DNA of 64,000 nucleotides from Thiohalocapsa marina (GTDB taxonomy: Bacteria; Pseudomonadota; Gammaproteobacteria; Chromatiales; Chromatiaceae): assembly GCF_008632335.1 (NCBI RefSeq), contig NZ_VWXX01000004.1:62001-126000 (forward strand), given 5' to 3'. Every line of letters begins with the position of its first letter. Position 1 is the first letter of the stretch. Position numbers and translations under genes: made by a program. The notes under the pieces are model-generated. The model was not told the origin of the DNA, did no database searches, and saw only the letters and a program-made list of their open reading frames with translations. Below are positions 48,173-56,372 of the stretch, in pieces.

Positions 48173-48195
48173 CGGGGCAGGAGGCCCCCCGTTTT
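48173..48195 (+). terminator. Rho-independent terminator candidate
   Basis: CGGGG and CCCCG flank a nine-base loop and are followed by TTTT. Short but GC-rich, with the right layout for ending transcription from the plus-strand nSTAND gene. Confidence 0.5.
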
Positions 48196-48205
48196 CGAAT
48201 CGCGT

Positions 48206-48239
48206 GCTGATCTTTGGCCAGGATGGCCAACAAATCAGC
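48206..48239. terminator. Imperfect hairpin between convergent genes
   Basis: Outer arms GCTGAT/ATCAGC and inner arms TTGGCCA/TGGCCAA fold around a GGA loop. It lies just before the stop of the minus-strand small membrane gene and could serve as a terminator for that operon or for both directions. Confidence 0.45.
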
Positions 48240-48245
48240 GTCTAA

Positions 48246-48617
48246 TCAGAGACGCGACAGGTCGAGGCCGAGCCGGCTGTAGGCGGCGCGCATGACCATA
48301 AAGACGCTGTAGGCGATGGCCAGCACCACCAGACCGAACAGGTCGAGGAGGGAGAGGTGCTCGGATAAGTCGGAGAGGAAGTAGCCGCCCACCAGCAACA
48401 GCGACGCGAAGGCGCCGTACATGGCATAGAACGGCAGCATGGCGGTGCGCATCCGCAGCAGCGACGGATCGATGTTCGACTCGCCGTCAGCGGCGCCATT
48501 CGGACCATCGCTTGCAGCCAGGGCCCGCGCCTTCAGCACGCGCCGGCGGTGATCGATGGCCCTGTAGATCAGAAAGGCGCCAAACAGCAGGCAGACGACA
48601 CCCAGATAATAGCGCAT
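48246..48617 (-). CDS. Small membrane protein, third gene of the crt operon
   Basis: A 123-residue product of unknown function. Hydrophobic segments lie at about residues 2-20, 66-86 and 93-113, joined by a charged loop (HRRRVLKARALAASDGPNGAADGES). GGAGG within the end of crtB and a three-base gap after the crtB stop tie its translation to that gene. I do not recognise the family; a role in placing carotenoid enzymes or pigment in the membrane is only a guess from position. Confidence 0.7.
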   Translation of the reverse strand: MRYYLGVVCLLFGAFLIYRAIDHRRRVLKARALAASDGPNGAADGESNIDPSLLRMRTAMLPFYAMYGAFASLLLVGGYFLSDLSEHLSLLDLFGLVVLAIAYSVFMVMRAAYSRLGLDLSRL

Positions 48618-48620
48618 GGC

Positions 48621-49745
48621 TCAGCCTCCGTTACGCAGGGCGGGCAGCATGTCCTCGTTGCGCGCGGCAGCGAGGCGATCGCGCTGCTCCAGGGTTTCCA
48701 GCAGATCCAGCACCCAGACCACCTTTTCGCCGATCCGCTTGCGCGGCGGGGCGGCCGCGGGCCCCGCCAAGCGCCCCCCACGGCGCAGGGCCGCGGGCAC
48801 CGGGGCGGCGGCCACGGCCTCCACCAGGAACCGGTTCTCCTGCAGCGGCGGGGCGTCGCACTCGCCCCCGGGGAAGGGGGTCACAGCCACGGCCTGACTC
48901 AGCAGGCCGATCTTGCGCGCCGCCGGCACCACAGCGCGCCGGGATACCGAATCATAGCCGTTTCTGGCCACTTCGTGGCCGATCTCGGCGTAGAGCAGGC
49001 GCGCGGCATAGATGCCCGGCCGACAGCTCACGGGCAACCGGGCGATGCCGGACTCCGCCCGCTGATACAAGGTCTCGGCCAGATCCAGCGTGCGCTGGAT
49101 CACTGAACCCAGGGCATCACTGAAGACCGGATCCGCCAGGAACTCCTCGGGCTCGATGCCGGCCTCACGCAACCAGTCCAGCGGCAGATAGATGCGACCG
49201 TTACGGGCGTCCTCGCCCACATCCCGGCAGATGTTGGTGAGCTGCATCGCCGAACCCAGATCGCAGGCACGGGCCAGCACCTCGGGCGAACGCACCCCCA
49301 TCAGCGCCGCCATCATGGCGCCGACGGCGGCGGCCACGCGCGCGGAGTAGTCCAGCACACCGGAGATGTCGCGATAGTCGCGACCATCGGCATCCCATTC
49401 GAAGCCTTCCAGCAACGCCTCGGGAAGCTCCCGCGGCATCGCGAAGCACTCCACCGCGCCGGCAAAGGCCCGATCCACCGGATGCGCCATGGGCCTTCCA
49501 GCATAGACCCGATCCAGGCGTTCGCGCAGCTGCGCCAGGCCAGCCGCACGATCCTCCACGCAGTCGATGGCATCGTCGGCGATGCGGCAGAAGGCGTACA
49601 GCGCCGAGGCAGGCTGACGAATCCACCTCGGCAGGAAGAACGACGCGGCAAAGAACGACTTCGAGCCGTTGCTCAGCAACTGACGGCAGGCGGCGATGTC
49701 CGCCGGCTCGGCAAAGCAGGGATCAGGAGGCAAAAACAGAGGCAT
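48621..49745 (-). CDS. crtB: Phytoene synthase CrtB
   Basis: Head-to-head prenyl synthase joining two GGPP into phytoene. The 374-residue product carries both Asp-rich motifs: IADDAIDCVED (Asp57, Asp58, Asp61) and RDVGEDARNGRIYLP (Asp175, Asp179), with SKSFFAASFFLP near the start and AMQLTNICRD before the second motif. The final ~70 residues (PLQENRFLVEAVAAAPVPAALRRGG ...) are a basic, Pro/Ala-rich extension. Start overlaps crtI by 23 bases. Squalene/diapophytoene synthases are relatives, but the CrtI partner favours a carotenoid route. Confidence 0.92.
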   Translation of the reverse strand: MPLFLPPDPCFAEPADIAACRQLLSNGSKSFFAASFFLPRWIRQPASALYAFCRIADDAIDCVEDRAAGLAQLRERLDRVYAGRPMAHPVDRAFAGAVECFAMPRELPEALLEGFEWDADGRDYRDISGVLDYSARVAAAVGAMMAALMGVRSPEVLARACDLGSAMQLTNICRDVGEDARNGRIYLPLDWLREAGIEPEEFLADPVFSDALGSVIQRTLDLAETLYQRAESGIARLPVSCRPGIYAARLLYAEIGHEVARNGYDSVSRRAVVPAARKIGLLSQAVAVTPFPGGECDAPPLQENRFLVEAVAAAPVPAALRRGGRLAGPAAAPPRKRIGEKVVWVLDLLETLEQRDRLAAARNEDMLPALRNGG

Positions 49746-51264
49746 CGGGGACCACCGTATCGAGGACGCGCGCAGTGGAGATAACACCGGGGACACCGGC
49801 GCCCGGATGGGTGCTGGCGCCGACCATGTAGAGGTGCTCGACCTCTTCGCTCTTGTTGTGCGGCCGCAGCCAGGCACTTTGCAGCAACACCGGCTCGAGA
49901 CCGAACCCGGCCCCCTTGAACGACAGCAGGCGGTGCTGGAAGTCCAGGGGCGTGGTGACGAAGGATGTGACCAGCTGATTCTCCAGATCCGGCAGCAGGG
50001 TGTCGGACAGCCGCTCGCAGATGGCCTGACGGTAGGGCTCCGCCCGCTCGACCCAGTCGGCGTCGCCGTCCAGGTGCGGCACCGGCGCCAGGGCGTAGAA
50101 GGTATCGCAGCCCGCCGGCGCCAGCGCCGGATCCGTGGCCGTGGGCCGGTGCAGATAGAGGCTGAAGTCGTCCGCCAGGTGCTTGCGGTGGAAGATGTCA
50201 TCCAGCAGGCCCTTGTAGCGCGGGCCGAGCAGGATGGTGTGGTGCTTGACCTCGGGATACTGCCGCCGGGTGCCGAAGTACCACACGAACAGGCCGGTGG
50301 AGTAGCGGGCGCGATCGAGCCGACGATCGGTCCAGTGCCGGCGCTTCACGCCGGGCAGCAGGTTGCGGTAGGTCCAGGCGACATCGGCATTGGAGACGAC
50401 CACATTGGCCGGGATGCGCTCGCCGTCCGCCAGACGCACGCCGGTGACGCGGCCCTTGTCGACGGTGATCTCCGCCACCTCGGCATTGAGTCGCAGCGTG
50501 TTGCCCTGGCCCTCGATCAGATCCGCCATGCCGCGGGCGATGGCGGCGGTGCCACCGATGGCCGAATGCACACCCCAGTGACGCTCAAGATAGGAGATCA
50601 GCGCATAGATGGAGGTGACCGAGAAGGGATTGCCACCGATCAGCAGCGGATGGAAGGACAGCGCGACGCGCAGATGCTCGTTCTTGACATAGGACGAGAC
50701 CATGGAATAGACGCTGCGATGGCTCTTCAGCGCGACCATCTTCGGGATGATCTTGGCCATGTCCTGCCAGCGGGTGAAGGGCACATGCCCCAGCTGCTGG
50801 AAGCCGACCTGGAAGATCTTCTCGCTCTCGGCGATGTAGCGGTCGTAGCCGGCGACATCGCCGGGGGAGAACTTGGCCACCTGGCCCCGCATGAAGTCGG
50901 CGTTGCCGTTGGTGTCGAACTCCGCGCCGTCGTCGAAGCGGATGCGGTAGAAGGGATCCATCGGCCGCAGGTCGATCTCTTCGTCGAAGCGGCGACCACA
51001 CATCTGCCAGAGCTCGTCCAGCAGGAAGGGGGCGGTGATGATGGTGGGGCCGGCGTCGAACTGGAAGCCGTCGCGCTCGTGCATGTAGGCGCGCCCGCCG
51101 GGCTTGTCCAGCTTCTCGAGCACGGTGACCCGGTAGCCACGATATCCGAGACGGATCGCCGCCGCCAGACCGCCGAAGCCGCTGCCGATGACCACGGCAT
51201 GGGGCCTTGCGCTCCCGCCACTCTTCCCTGCGGTACCTTGCGCCGGGGCGTTTTGAGGAACCAT
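49723..51264 (-). CDS. crtI: Phytoene desaturase CrtI
   Basis: FAD flavoprotein that introduces double bonds into phytoene to give neurosporene or lycopene. The 513-residue product has the Rossmann block AVVIGSGFGGLAAAIRLGYRGYRVTVLEK (glycines 27-32), GGRAYMHERDGFQFDAGPTIITAPFLLDELW, and the C-terminal signature LYMVGASTHPGAGVPGVISTARVL. The ATG at 51264 is taken; a TTG five codons upstream (51279), with AAGG before it, is equally possible. First gene of the crtI-crtB-small membrane operon. No cyclase, hydroxylase or crtE is in the window. Confidence 0.94.
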   Translation of the reverse strand: MVPQNAPAQGTAGKSGGSARPHAVVIGSGFGGLAAAIRLGYRGYRVTVLEKLDKPGGRAYMHERDGFQFDAGPTIITAPFLLDELWQMCGRRFDEEIDLRPMDPFYRIRFDDGAEFDTNGNADFMRGQVAKFSPGDVAGYDRYIAESEKIFQVGFQQLGHVPFTRWQDMAKIIPKMVALKSHRSVYSMVSSYVKNEHLRVALSFHPLLIGGNPFSVTSIYALISYLERHWGVHSAIGGTAAIARGMADLIEGQGNTLRLNAEVAEITVDKGRVTGVRLADGERIPANVVVSNADVAWTYRNLLPGVKRRHWTDRRLDRARYSTGLFVWYFGTRRQYPEVKHHTILLGPRYKGLLDDIFHRKHLADDFSLYLHRPTATDPALAPAGCDTFYALAPVPHLDGDADWVERAEPYRQAICERLSDTLLPDLENQLVTSFVTTPLDFQHRLLSFKGAGFGLEPVLLQSAWLRPHNKSEEVEHLYMVGASTHPGAGVPGVISTARVLDTVVPDASVFAS

Positions 51265-51289
51265 CGTCACGAGTGTCAACTAACCTTGA

Positions 51290-51312
51290 TGTCAAGAATG
51301 CCTGACAGTATA
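51290..51312 (-). promoter_or_regulatory. Palindromic site and -10 element before crtI
   Basis: TGTCA, eight bases, TGACA form an inverted repeat (51290-51307), also readable as TGT-N12-ACA, the spacing known for CrtJ/PpsR-type regulators of photosynthesis and carotenoid genes. On the minus strand TATACT (51312-51307) overlaps its edge by one base and is a strong -10; the -35 position (GTGCAT) is poor, as in regulated promoters. A direct repeat of TTGACA lies just downstream. Confidence 0.6.
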
Positions 51313-51433
51313 GCAGCAACCCCTGGGCCATGCACCACCACCAAGCACCCGTCCGCACGGGACGGCCGGCAGAGGGTTGTGCTCCGTCAACTGCGGTGTG
51401 CGGCGACGGCAGCCGGCACCGTGCCGCACCGGC

Positions 51434-52888
51434 TCAAAGATGCAGCCGGGCGTCCACCTCGCCGCAGGACAACTCGCGCAGCAGGCCCTTGATGATCACC
51501 CGCGCCTGCTCTTCGTGCGGCCCACGCTTGCCGGCCCGGGCGGCGGCGAAGAACTTGACCAGGGCCTTCTGGTCGACGCTGGTGAGGTCGTCGGTGTAGC
51601 CCTGCTTCTTGCTCACCGGTCGATCCGGGACCCGGTTCGGCGCATCCTCGTCAGCGGCCTTGCGCCCGTGGGACCAGTTCATGGCCTGGGCACAGTAGAG
51701 CAGCACCCGATCCAGCAGCACGAACGGGAAGCGCGGATTGGTCACCGGCCCCATGCTGAAGCGTTCCACCCCCAGGGTGCGCTGGATGTCCACCTTGGCC
51801 AGCGCCGCGCCGCCCAGGATGCCGAGCACCCCGCCGGCGGCGGCACCGATAAGGGCGCCGGCACCGAACGACAGCCCGCCGACGCCCAGGTCGATGGCAC
51901 CGCCTGCGGCCGCACCGGCGGCGGCGCCGGCCACGGCCAGCTTGCGCTGGGTCAGGCCCAGGGCATGGCCCACCTCATCGGAGAACAGGTCCTTGCTCAG
52001 CAGCGAATCCGGCGGCAGGTCCCAGACGTGGTGACGAAAGTTGGCGCGAATCTGCTGGCGGGCATCCAGTTCCAGCTTGCGCAGGCCGTCCTGGAAGGCG
52101 CGCACCAGTCGCAGGCGGATCGCCTCGCGCTCGTCCTCCGAGCCCAGGTCGTCGACCTTCACCACCCGGGTGACCTTGAAGGTCAGGGCATCGCGCATCA
52201 GCTCGATGATGACGCCGGCTGACTCGTCGATGCGTCGCTCCCAGTCGTGCTCGAAGGTGCGGATGGTCTCGTTCAGCATGGGCTCCCAGCGCTGATCGAT
52301 GGTCTTCAGCGCACTGAGCAGCGCCACCCGCTCGGCGTAGGTGGCCCGGTGGGCGTTGAATTCGCGCACGGCGTTGAACGACTTGTTCAGCGCGTCCTGC
52401 CAGGCGGGCATGTGCCGGTCCACCGTGGTCAGGTTGTTCAGGATCGCCATCCGCGGCCGGCCGGTCAGGCGCAACAGTTCCATCTCGGTGCGGTCCTTCT
52501 CCTTGATGCGCTTGGAGCCGTCCACCACCAGGATGATGCCGGCGCCGTTAGCCACCGGCCGCAGCAGCGCGCAGTCGTGGCTGAACAGCGGGTCATCGCC
52601 GTGTTCCGCCAAAAAGGCGCCGGCCAGATCGCGCTCTTCCGCATGGGCCTGAAACCATTCCAGGATGTCGCTTGGATTCTGGAAACCCGGCGTATCGATG
52701 AACACCATGATGGTGCGCCCGTCGATCACCACCGGATACTCGTCGGAACGGGTCGTGGTGCCGGCGCGCTTGTCGATCTCGATGCGGTCGTTCTCGGTCA
52801 GCGTCGCCACCACCGAGGACTTGCCCGCGTTCGGATGCCCCATGATGGCCAGAACAGGGATCGTCTCCGTCGCTTGGACCGCCATCAC
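51434..52888 (-). CDS. DUF3482 GTPase-like protein
   Basis: TrmE/Era-type P-loop protein with a C-terminal DUF3482 region. The 484-residue product has G1 [12 protein letters not shown] (~17-25), a threonine-rich G2 ([11 protein letters not shown]), G3 FIDTPGF, and where N-K-x-D is expected reads [10 protein letters not shown], so the guanine-specificity motif is not canonical. Near residues 315-365 is a Gly/Ala-rich hydrophobic hairpin ([35 protein letters not shown]-like) that could enter a membrane. Overlaps the DUF2868 gene by four bases. These two families are usually neighbours; their joint role is not known to me. Confidence 0.85.
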   Translation of the reverse strand: MMAVQATETIPVLAIMGHPNAGKSSVVATLTENDRIEIDKRAGTTTRSDEYPVVIDGRTIMVFIDTPGFQNPSDILEWFQAHAEERDLAGAFLAEHGDDPLFSHDCALLRPVANGAGIILVVDGSKRIKEKDRTEMELLRLTGRPRMAILNNLTTVDRHMPAWQDALNKSFNAVREFNAHRATYAERVALLSALKTIDQRWEPMLNETIRTFEHDWERRIDESAGVIIELMRDALTFKVTRVVKVDDLGSEDEREAIRLRLVRAFQDGLRKLELDARQQIRANFRHHVWDLPPDSLLSKDLFSDEVGHALGLTQRKLAVAGAAAGAAAGGAIDLGVGGLSFGAGALIGAAAGGVLGILGGAALAKVDIQRTLGVERFSMGPVTNPRFPFVLLDRVLLYCAQAMNWSHGRKAADEDAPNRVPDRPVSKKQGYTDDLTSVDQKALVKFFAAARAGKRGPHEEQARVIIKGLLRELSCGEVDARLHL

Positions 52889-55116
52889 ACTGCCTCCTCA
52901 TTGGGCCCGGTCAGCATCTCCAGACGCAGATACGGATCGCCCAGTTGCTCGATCTTGCGCTGCCAGTCACCAAAGTCGAAGGCCGACAGCGGCGGCAGCG
53001 GGTCATCGCCCTCCGGGTCGCCCACCAGGGTCAGCAGCATCTGCGCCTGTTCGCCGGCCGCGGCCCGCACGGCACGCAGAAACCGCAGGCTCTCGGTAAT
53101 CGGGGGTTGCGACCCGTCCTGCAGCAGCGCCACCCGCGCCGGCGGCGCCTGCCAGCCGGCGTCATGGATCAGCCCCAGCGCCTGCTCGGCCATCCGGCGG
53201 CCGCCGCCGAAGGTGGCCGATGCCGCCACGCGCCAGCCGCTCTGCTCCAGCAACAGCCGTTGCAGCCGGCCGTGGTCTTCCGCCTCCAGCACATCGGCCA
53301 CGTCCACATGGATCAGCAGGATGCAGGCATCCGCCGCGATCTCCGGCAGCGCCGGCTTCCGGCCCGGAGACGTGGCGCCCGGCGCCAGACTCGGGCGAGC
53401 AGGCGGCGCCGGCCTTGGCTGCGGTGCTGGCTTCGGCTCCGGCCTTTGTTCGGCCTTGCGCTCGGGCTTTGGCTCGGGCTTGGATTCTGGCTTCGGCTCC
53501 GGCTCCGGCTTCGGTTCTGACTCAGGCTTCGGCTCGCCCTTTTGCGCAGGCTTGGGTTGCGGCTTTGGCTTTGGTGCCGGCTCGCGCCTTTGCGCTGGCG
53601 TTGGCTTTCGCTGGGGCGCCGGTGTCGTTTCGGGCTGCAGCGCCAGTTCCGGCCTTGGCGCTGGTTTCCGCTCGGGCTCCAGCTTTAGTTCCGGCTCGGC
53701 TGCCTGCTCGCGTTCCGGCTCCGGCTCCGGCTTGGGCTTGGGCTCGGGCTCGGGCTCGGGCTCGGGTTCAGGTGCTGGCTTTGGCTCGGTTTCCGCTTTC
53801 GGTGCCGGCTCTGCCTCTGGTCCTGGCTTCGGCTCTGGCACTGGCTTCGGCTCAGCCGTCGTCTCCGGTGGTGCCGGGGGTTGCTCTCGCGGGGCGGCGC
53901 GTTCCGTCGTCAACGGCTGCAACGGCGCCGGGATCGGCATCTCCGGGCCCGCACCGCTGTCGCCCCGGGTCTCCAGGCTCGGTGTCAGCATGCGTGCGTA
54001 CAGGGCCTGGGTACGCTGATGGGTGAACGGCAGCTCCGCCAGGGTCCGCCGCTGCTTTCGCAGCGACAGCCCCAGCAACGCCAGGCGCGGCAGCAGGCCG
54101 TAGGTGAACACCGCAAGCACCAGGAACCAGCGCCAGGAGCGCAGGTTGTCGGCATCGAACAGGAACAGCGGGTCCTTCAGCGCGATGCGCGTGCCGGCCA
54201 CCTGCTCCAGGGTCGGCACGCCGACCCCTTCGCCGAACAGCCAGCTCCACGGCAGGGCGATGACATGGGCAACGGCATGGATGGTCTCGGGCCCGACGTT
54301 CAGCGCCGAGCCCCAGCCGAAGGCAAGGTCCGTGAACCACTCCAGCGCGACCGTGATCAGGATGGCGCCGACATTGAAACCGATGCCGAACACCTGCACC
54401 GGAATCAGCATCGGCAGATAGGCCGCCGGCCCGTACAGGGCATAATGGCCCTGCAGCAGCCCCTGCCGGGCCTCGGCCCGCTCACGCACGTCCGGCGGCA
54501 CATGCGCGAGGCGCTGTCGCTGCACCCAGCGCGCGGTGCGGCCGAACAGCGGCTTGATCAGATGCCCCAGCAGCGAGAAGTCCTCCACCGCGGCACGGAT
54601 GACGCCACGGCGCCGCGCGTACCAGAGGCCCACCGTCAGCCCCACCAGCAAGAGCTGCACCAGCACCAGCACGAAGATGTACCAGGACACGTTGACCGGG
54701 TGCTGACCGTCGTAGTGCAACAGCGCGGAGGCCACGCCAACGCCGACGACAAAGCCGCCCACACCCAGCCAGGTGGTCACCAGACGCTGGCCGCGGGCAT
54801 ACACGGCCCCCGGCAGGAGGCCCCGCAGGGCCGGATCTTCAGCGCGCCGACGGGTGCTCAACCAGCGCCGCAGCGCCTGACTGCGATGCCGCGGGGTGTG
54901 TTCCGGAACCTTGCCGCAGGCGGCCTGGATGCGCTCGCGATACAGGCCCCGATCCCGCTCCGCGAGCCGACGCCGCTCTGCGGCCGACTCGCGTGCACGC
55001 CGCTCGTCCTCGTTGACGAAATAGTCGAAATCGATCAGGTCCGGCACCGACCACTGGTCGCTGTCCGGCTCGACGGGGATGTCGGCGTCGCCGCGCGGGC
55101 GATTGAAGGGGTCCAT
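52885..55116 (-). CDS. DUF2868 membrane protein with Pro/Glu/Lys linker
   Basis: A 743-residue partner of the DUF3482 protein. Residues ~1-90 are charged and cytoplasmic; hydrophobic segments at ~105-125, ~140-165, ~230-265 and ~350-375 give a four-helix membrane domain. Residues ~415-575 are almost purely P, E, K and A. The C-terminal ~160 residues form a globular domain ([65 protein letters not shown]) with the look of a P-loop-like beta-alpha fold without a P-loop. Linker and Walker-less domain suggest it presents or regulates the GTPase at the membrane; that is inference. Confidence 0.8.
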   Translation of the reverse strand: MDPFNRPRGDADIPVEPDSDQWSVPDLIDFDYFVNEDERRARESAAERRRLAERDRGLYRERIQAACGKVPEHTPRHRSQALRRWLSTRRRAEDPALRGLLPGAVYARGQRLVTTWLGVGGFVVGVGVASALLHYDGQHPVNVSWYIFVLVLVQLLLVGLTVGLWYARRRGVIRAAVEDFSLLGHLIKPLFGRTARWVQRQRLAHVPPDVRERAEARQGLLQGHYALYGPAAYLPMLIPVQVFGIGFNVGAILITVALEWFTDLAFGWGSALNVGPETIHAVAHVIALPWSWLFGEGVGVPTLEQVAGTRIALKDPLFLFDADNLRSWRWFLVLAVFTYGLLPRLALLGLSLRKQRRTLAELPFTHQRTQALYARMLTPSLETRGDSGAGPEMPIPAPLQPLTTERAAPREQPPAPPETTAEPKPVPEPKPGPEAEPAPKAETEPKPAPEPEPEPEPEPKPKPEPEPEREQAAEPELKLEPERKPAPRPELALQPETTPAPQRKPTPAQRREPAPKPKPQPKPAQKGEPKPESEPKPEPEPKPESKPEPKPERKAEQRPEPKPAPQPRPAPPARPSLAPGATSPGRKPALPEIAADACILLIHVDVADVLEAEDHGRLQRLLLEQSGWRVAASATFGGGRRMAEQALGLIHDAGWQAPPARVALLQDGSQPPITESLRFLRAVRAAAGEQAQMLLTLVGDPEGDDPLPPLSAFDFGDWQRKIEQLGDPYLRLEMLTGPNEEAV
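53390..53870. repeat. Degenerate six-base tandem repeat coding for the PEK linker
   Basis: About 480 bases made from variants of GGCTCCGGCTTC / GGCTTTGGCTCG on plus, translating on minus as runs of E-P-K-P and P-E-P-E. The unit is a multiple of three, so the frame survives expansion or loss. Length is likely to differ between strains. Confidence 0.8.
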
Positions 55117-55281
55117 ATCAGGCTCCGACCGGATGGATCGAGTCAAGGTATACCGGCCGGGAGCCAACGATCAAGCATCGGCACCGGCCATGTCAGGCCG
55201 TCTCCACCCGGTTGCGGCCCTTCTGCCTGCCGGCATGCCGTGCCGAATCGATGCGGGCTCGGCATCGCACAGCGGGTGCCT

Positions 55282-55908
55282 CTACCACCGGGCGAACAGA
55301 CGGCCATCCTCGATCTTGGTCTCGAAGGCCTTGAGCGGGTGCTTGCCCTTCTCGATGCAGTCGCCGGTGCGGATGTCGAACTTCCACTGGTGCTTGGGGC
55401 AGGTCAGGGTCAGACCCTCCAGCGCCAGGTGCGGGATATTGGTGACCTGATGCGGACAGTGCGAGTCGTAGACCTTGCACGACTCGCCCTCGCGATAGAC
55501 GAAGACGCTGCGCGCGCCGCAGTCCACGCGCCTGACCTCGCCGTCGGCCAGGTCGGCGACGGCCATCAGGTCACGCCACTGGGGCTGGGCCGCGATGAGC
55601 TCGGGGGAGAACTCCGGGATGCCCATCTCCAGCAGGATGTCCGTGGCCCAGACGATCTTGGCCAGACCCAACGCCGGAAAGGCCATGAGCAGGGCGTCGA
55701 TGATCTCCAGCGGCGTGCAGCCGTCGCGCAGGGCGCGGGTCAGATACTGCTTGAAGCCGTTCTCGGTCTGTGCATGCACCTTGGTGATGACCGAGATGAG
55801 ATCGCGCGTCTTGGGGTCGAGATGCTTGCCGCTGTCCTTCAGGAACTTGAAGTAGTGGCCGAGGGCATCACCGCGCACTTCGACGAGATAATTCAGGGCG
55901 TCGCTCAT
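55282..55908 (-). CDS. Carboxymuconolactone-decarboxylase-like / Rieske fusion
   Basis: A 208-residue soluble protein with two domains. Residues ~15-100 follow the CMD/AhpD fold (DPKTRDLISVITKVHAQTENGFKQYLTRALRDGCTPLEIIDALLMAFPALG), but the C-x-x-C of AhpD peroxidases is absent. Residues ~115-208 are a Rieske [2Fe-2S] domain with C-P-H (Cys151, His153) and C-P-K-H (Cys170, His173). The ribosome site is weak. A CMD domain joined to a Rieske ferredoxin is unusual; it may be a ferredoxin for an oxygenase or a small redox enzyme. It is downstream of the CbbQ/CbbO-like genes, separated by a 464-base region with a broken gene. Confidence 0.8.
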   Translation of the reverse strand: MSDALNYLVEVRGDALGHYFKFLKDSGKHLDPKTRDLISVITKVHAQTENGFKQYLTRALRDGCTPLEIIDALLMAFPALGLAKIVWATDILLEMGIPEFSPELIAAQPQWRDLMAVADLADGEVRRVDCGARSVFVYREGESCKVYDSHCPHQVTNIPHLALEGLTLTCPKHQWKFDIRTGDCIEKGKHPLKAFETKIEDGRLFARW

Positions 55909-56372
55909 AGGGGCAGGGTCCGGATGTTGGTGGTCGGAAAAGACGGATGCAGGCGCGCGGCACCGCAAGACGCGCATAATAGTACCGGAAAGGCGCAGCC
56001 GGGCGGCGCTGAACTCTCCCGGGTGCGCCGGACTGGGGAGGACGAGGCCGGAAACGTCAGACAACGCCCGATCAGCTGGTCGGCAGCAATCGCCCTGGCA
56101 ATCCGCCATCACAAATTTGCTTGCAGCTCGATAGCCGGAGGCCGACGCTGCATGCGCTTACTGCGAACCCTGCCCGGCCTTCTGCTGCTCGCCCCGGCCC
56201 TGGCTGCAGCGGCGCGCCCCTAAGCCGCCCTCGCCGACTCGACCACCGTCGGCTTTCGCCGGGTCCAGGCCCAAGCCATGGATGGCAGGCCCTTGCATGA
56301 CTCCGACTCCCGAGCTCCAGCGACATTGCCGTCCGTGGCGTGGCCTCCGCCATCCCGGAGCAACCCCCAGGC
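55909..56372 (+). other. Spacer between the Rieske fusion and CbbO-like genes
   Basis: 464 bases on which no intact gene is supported. Its notable content is the signal-peptide remnant at 56152-56340. The rest shows no repeat, RNA or clear promoter; the promoter of the Rieske-fusion gene is expected near 55930-55990. Confidence 0.4.
56152..56340 (+). pseudogene. Remnant of an exported protein gene (signal peptide then stop)
   Basis: ATG at 56152 with CGGAGG about ten bases upstream encodes a textbook signal peptide (MRLLRTLPGLLLLAPALAAAARP), then TAA at 56221. Reading on in the same frame gives AALADSTTVGFRRVQAQAMDGRPLHDSDS, a plausible mature start, before similarity fades. This looks like a truncated gene ended by a nonsense codon. 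It could instead be a genuine 23-residue peptide, which I think less likely. Confidence 0.5.

Noticed and set aside
52247-54019. Plus-strand frame coding runs of G-S-G-F and G-L-G-S
   Set aside because: It arises from reading the Pro/Glu/Lys repeat of the DUF2868 gene on the other strand; the whole repeat is open in several frames.
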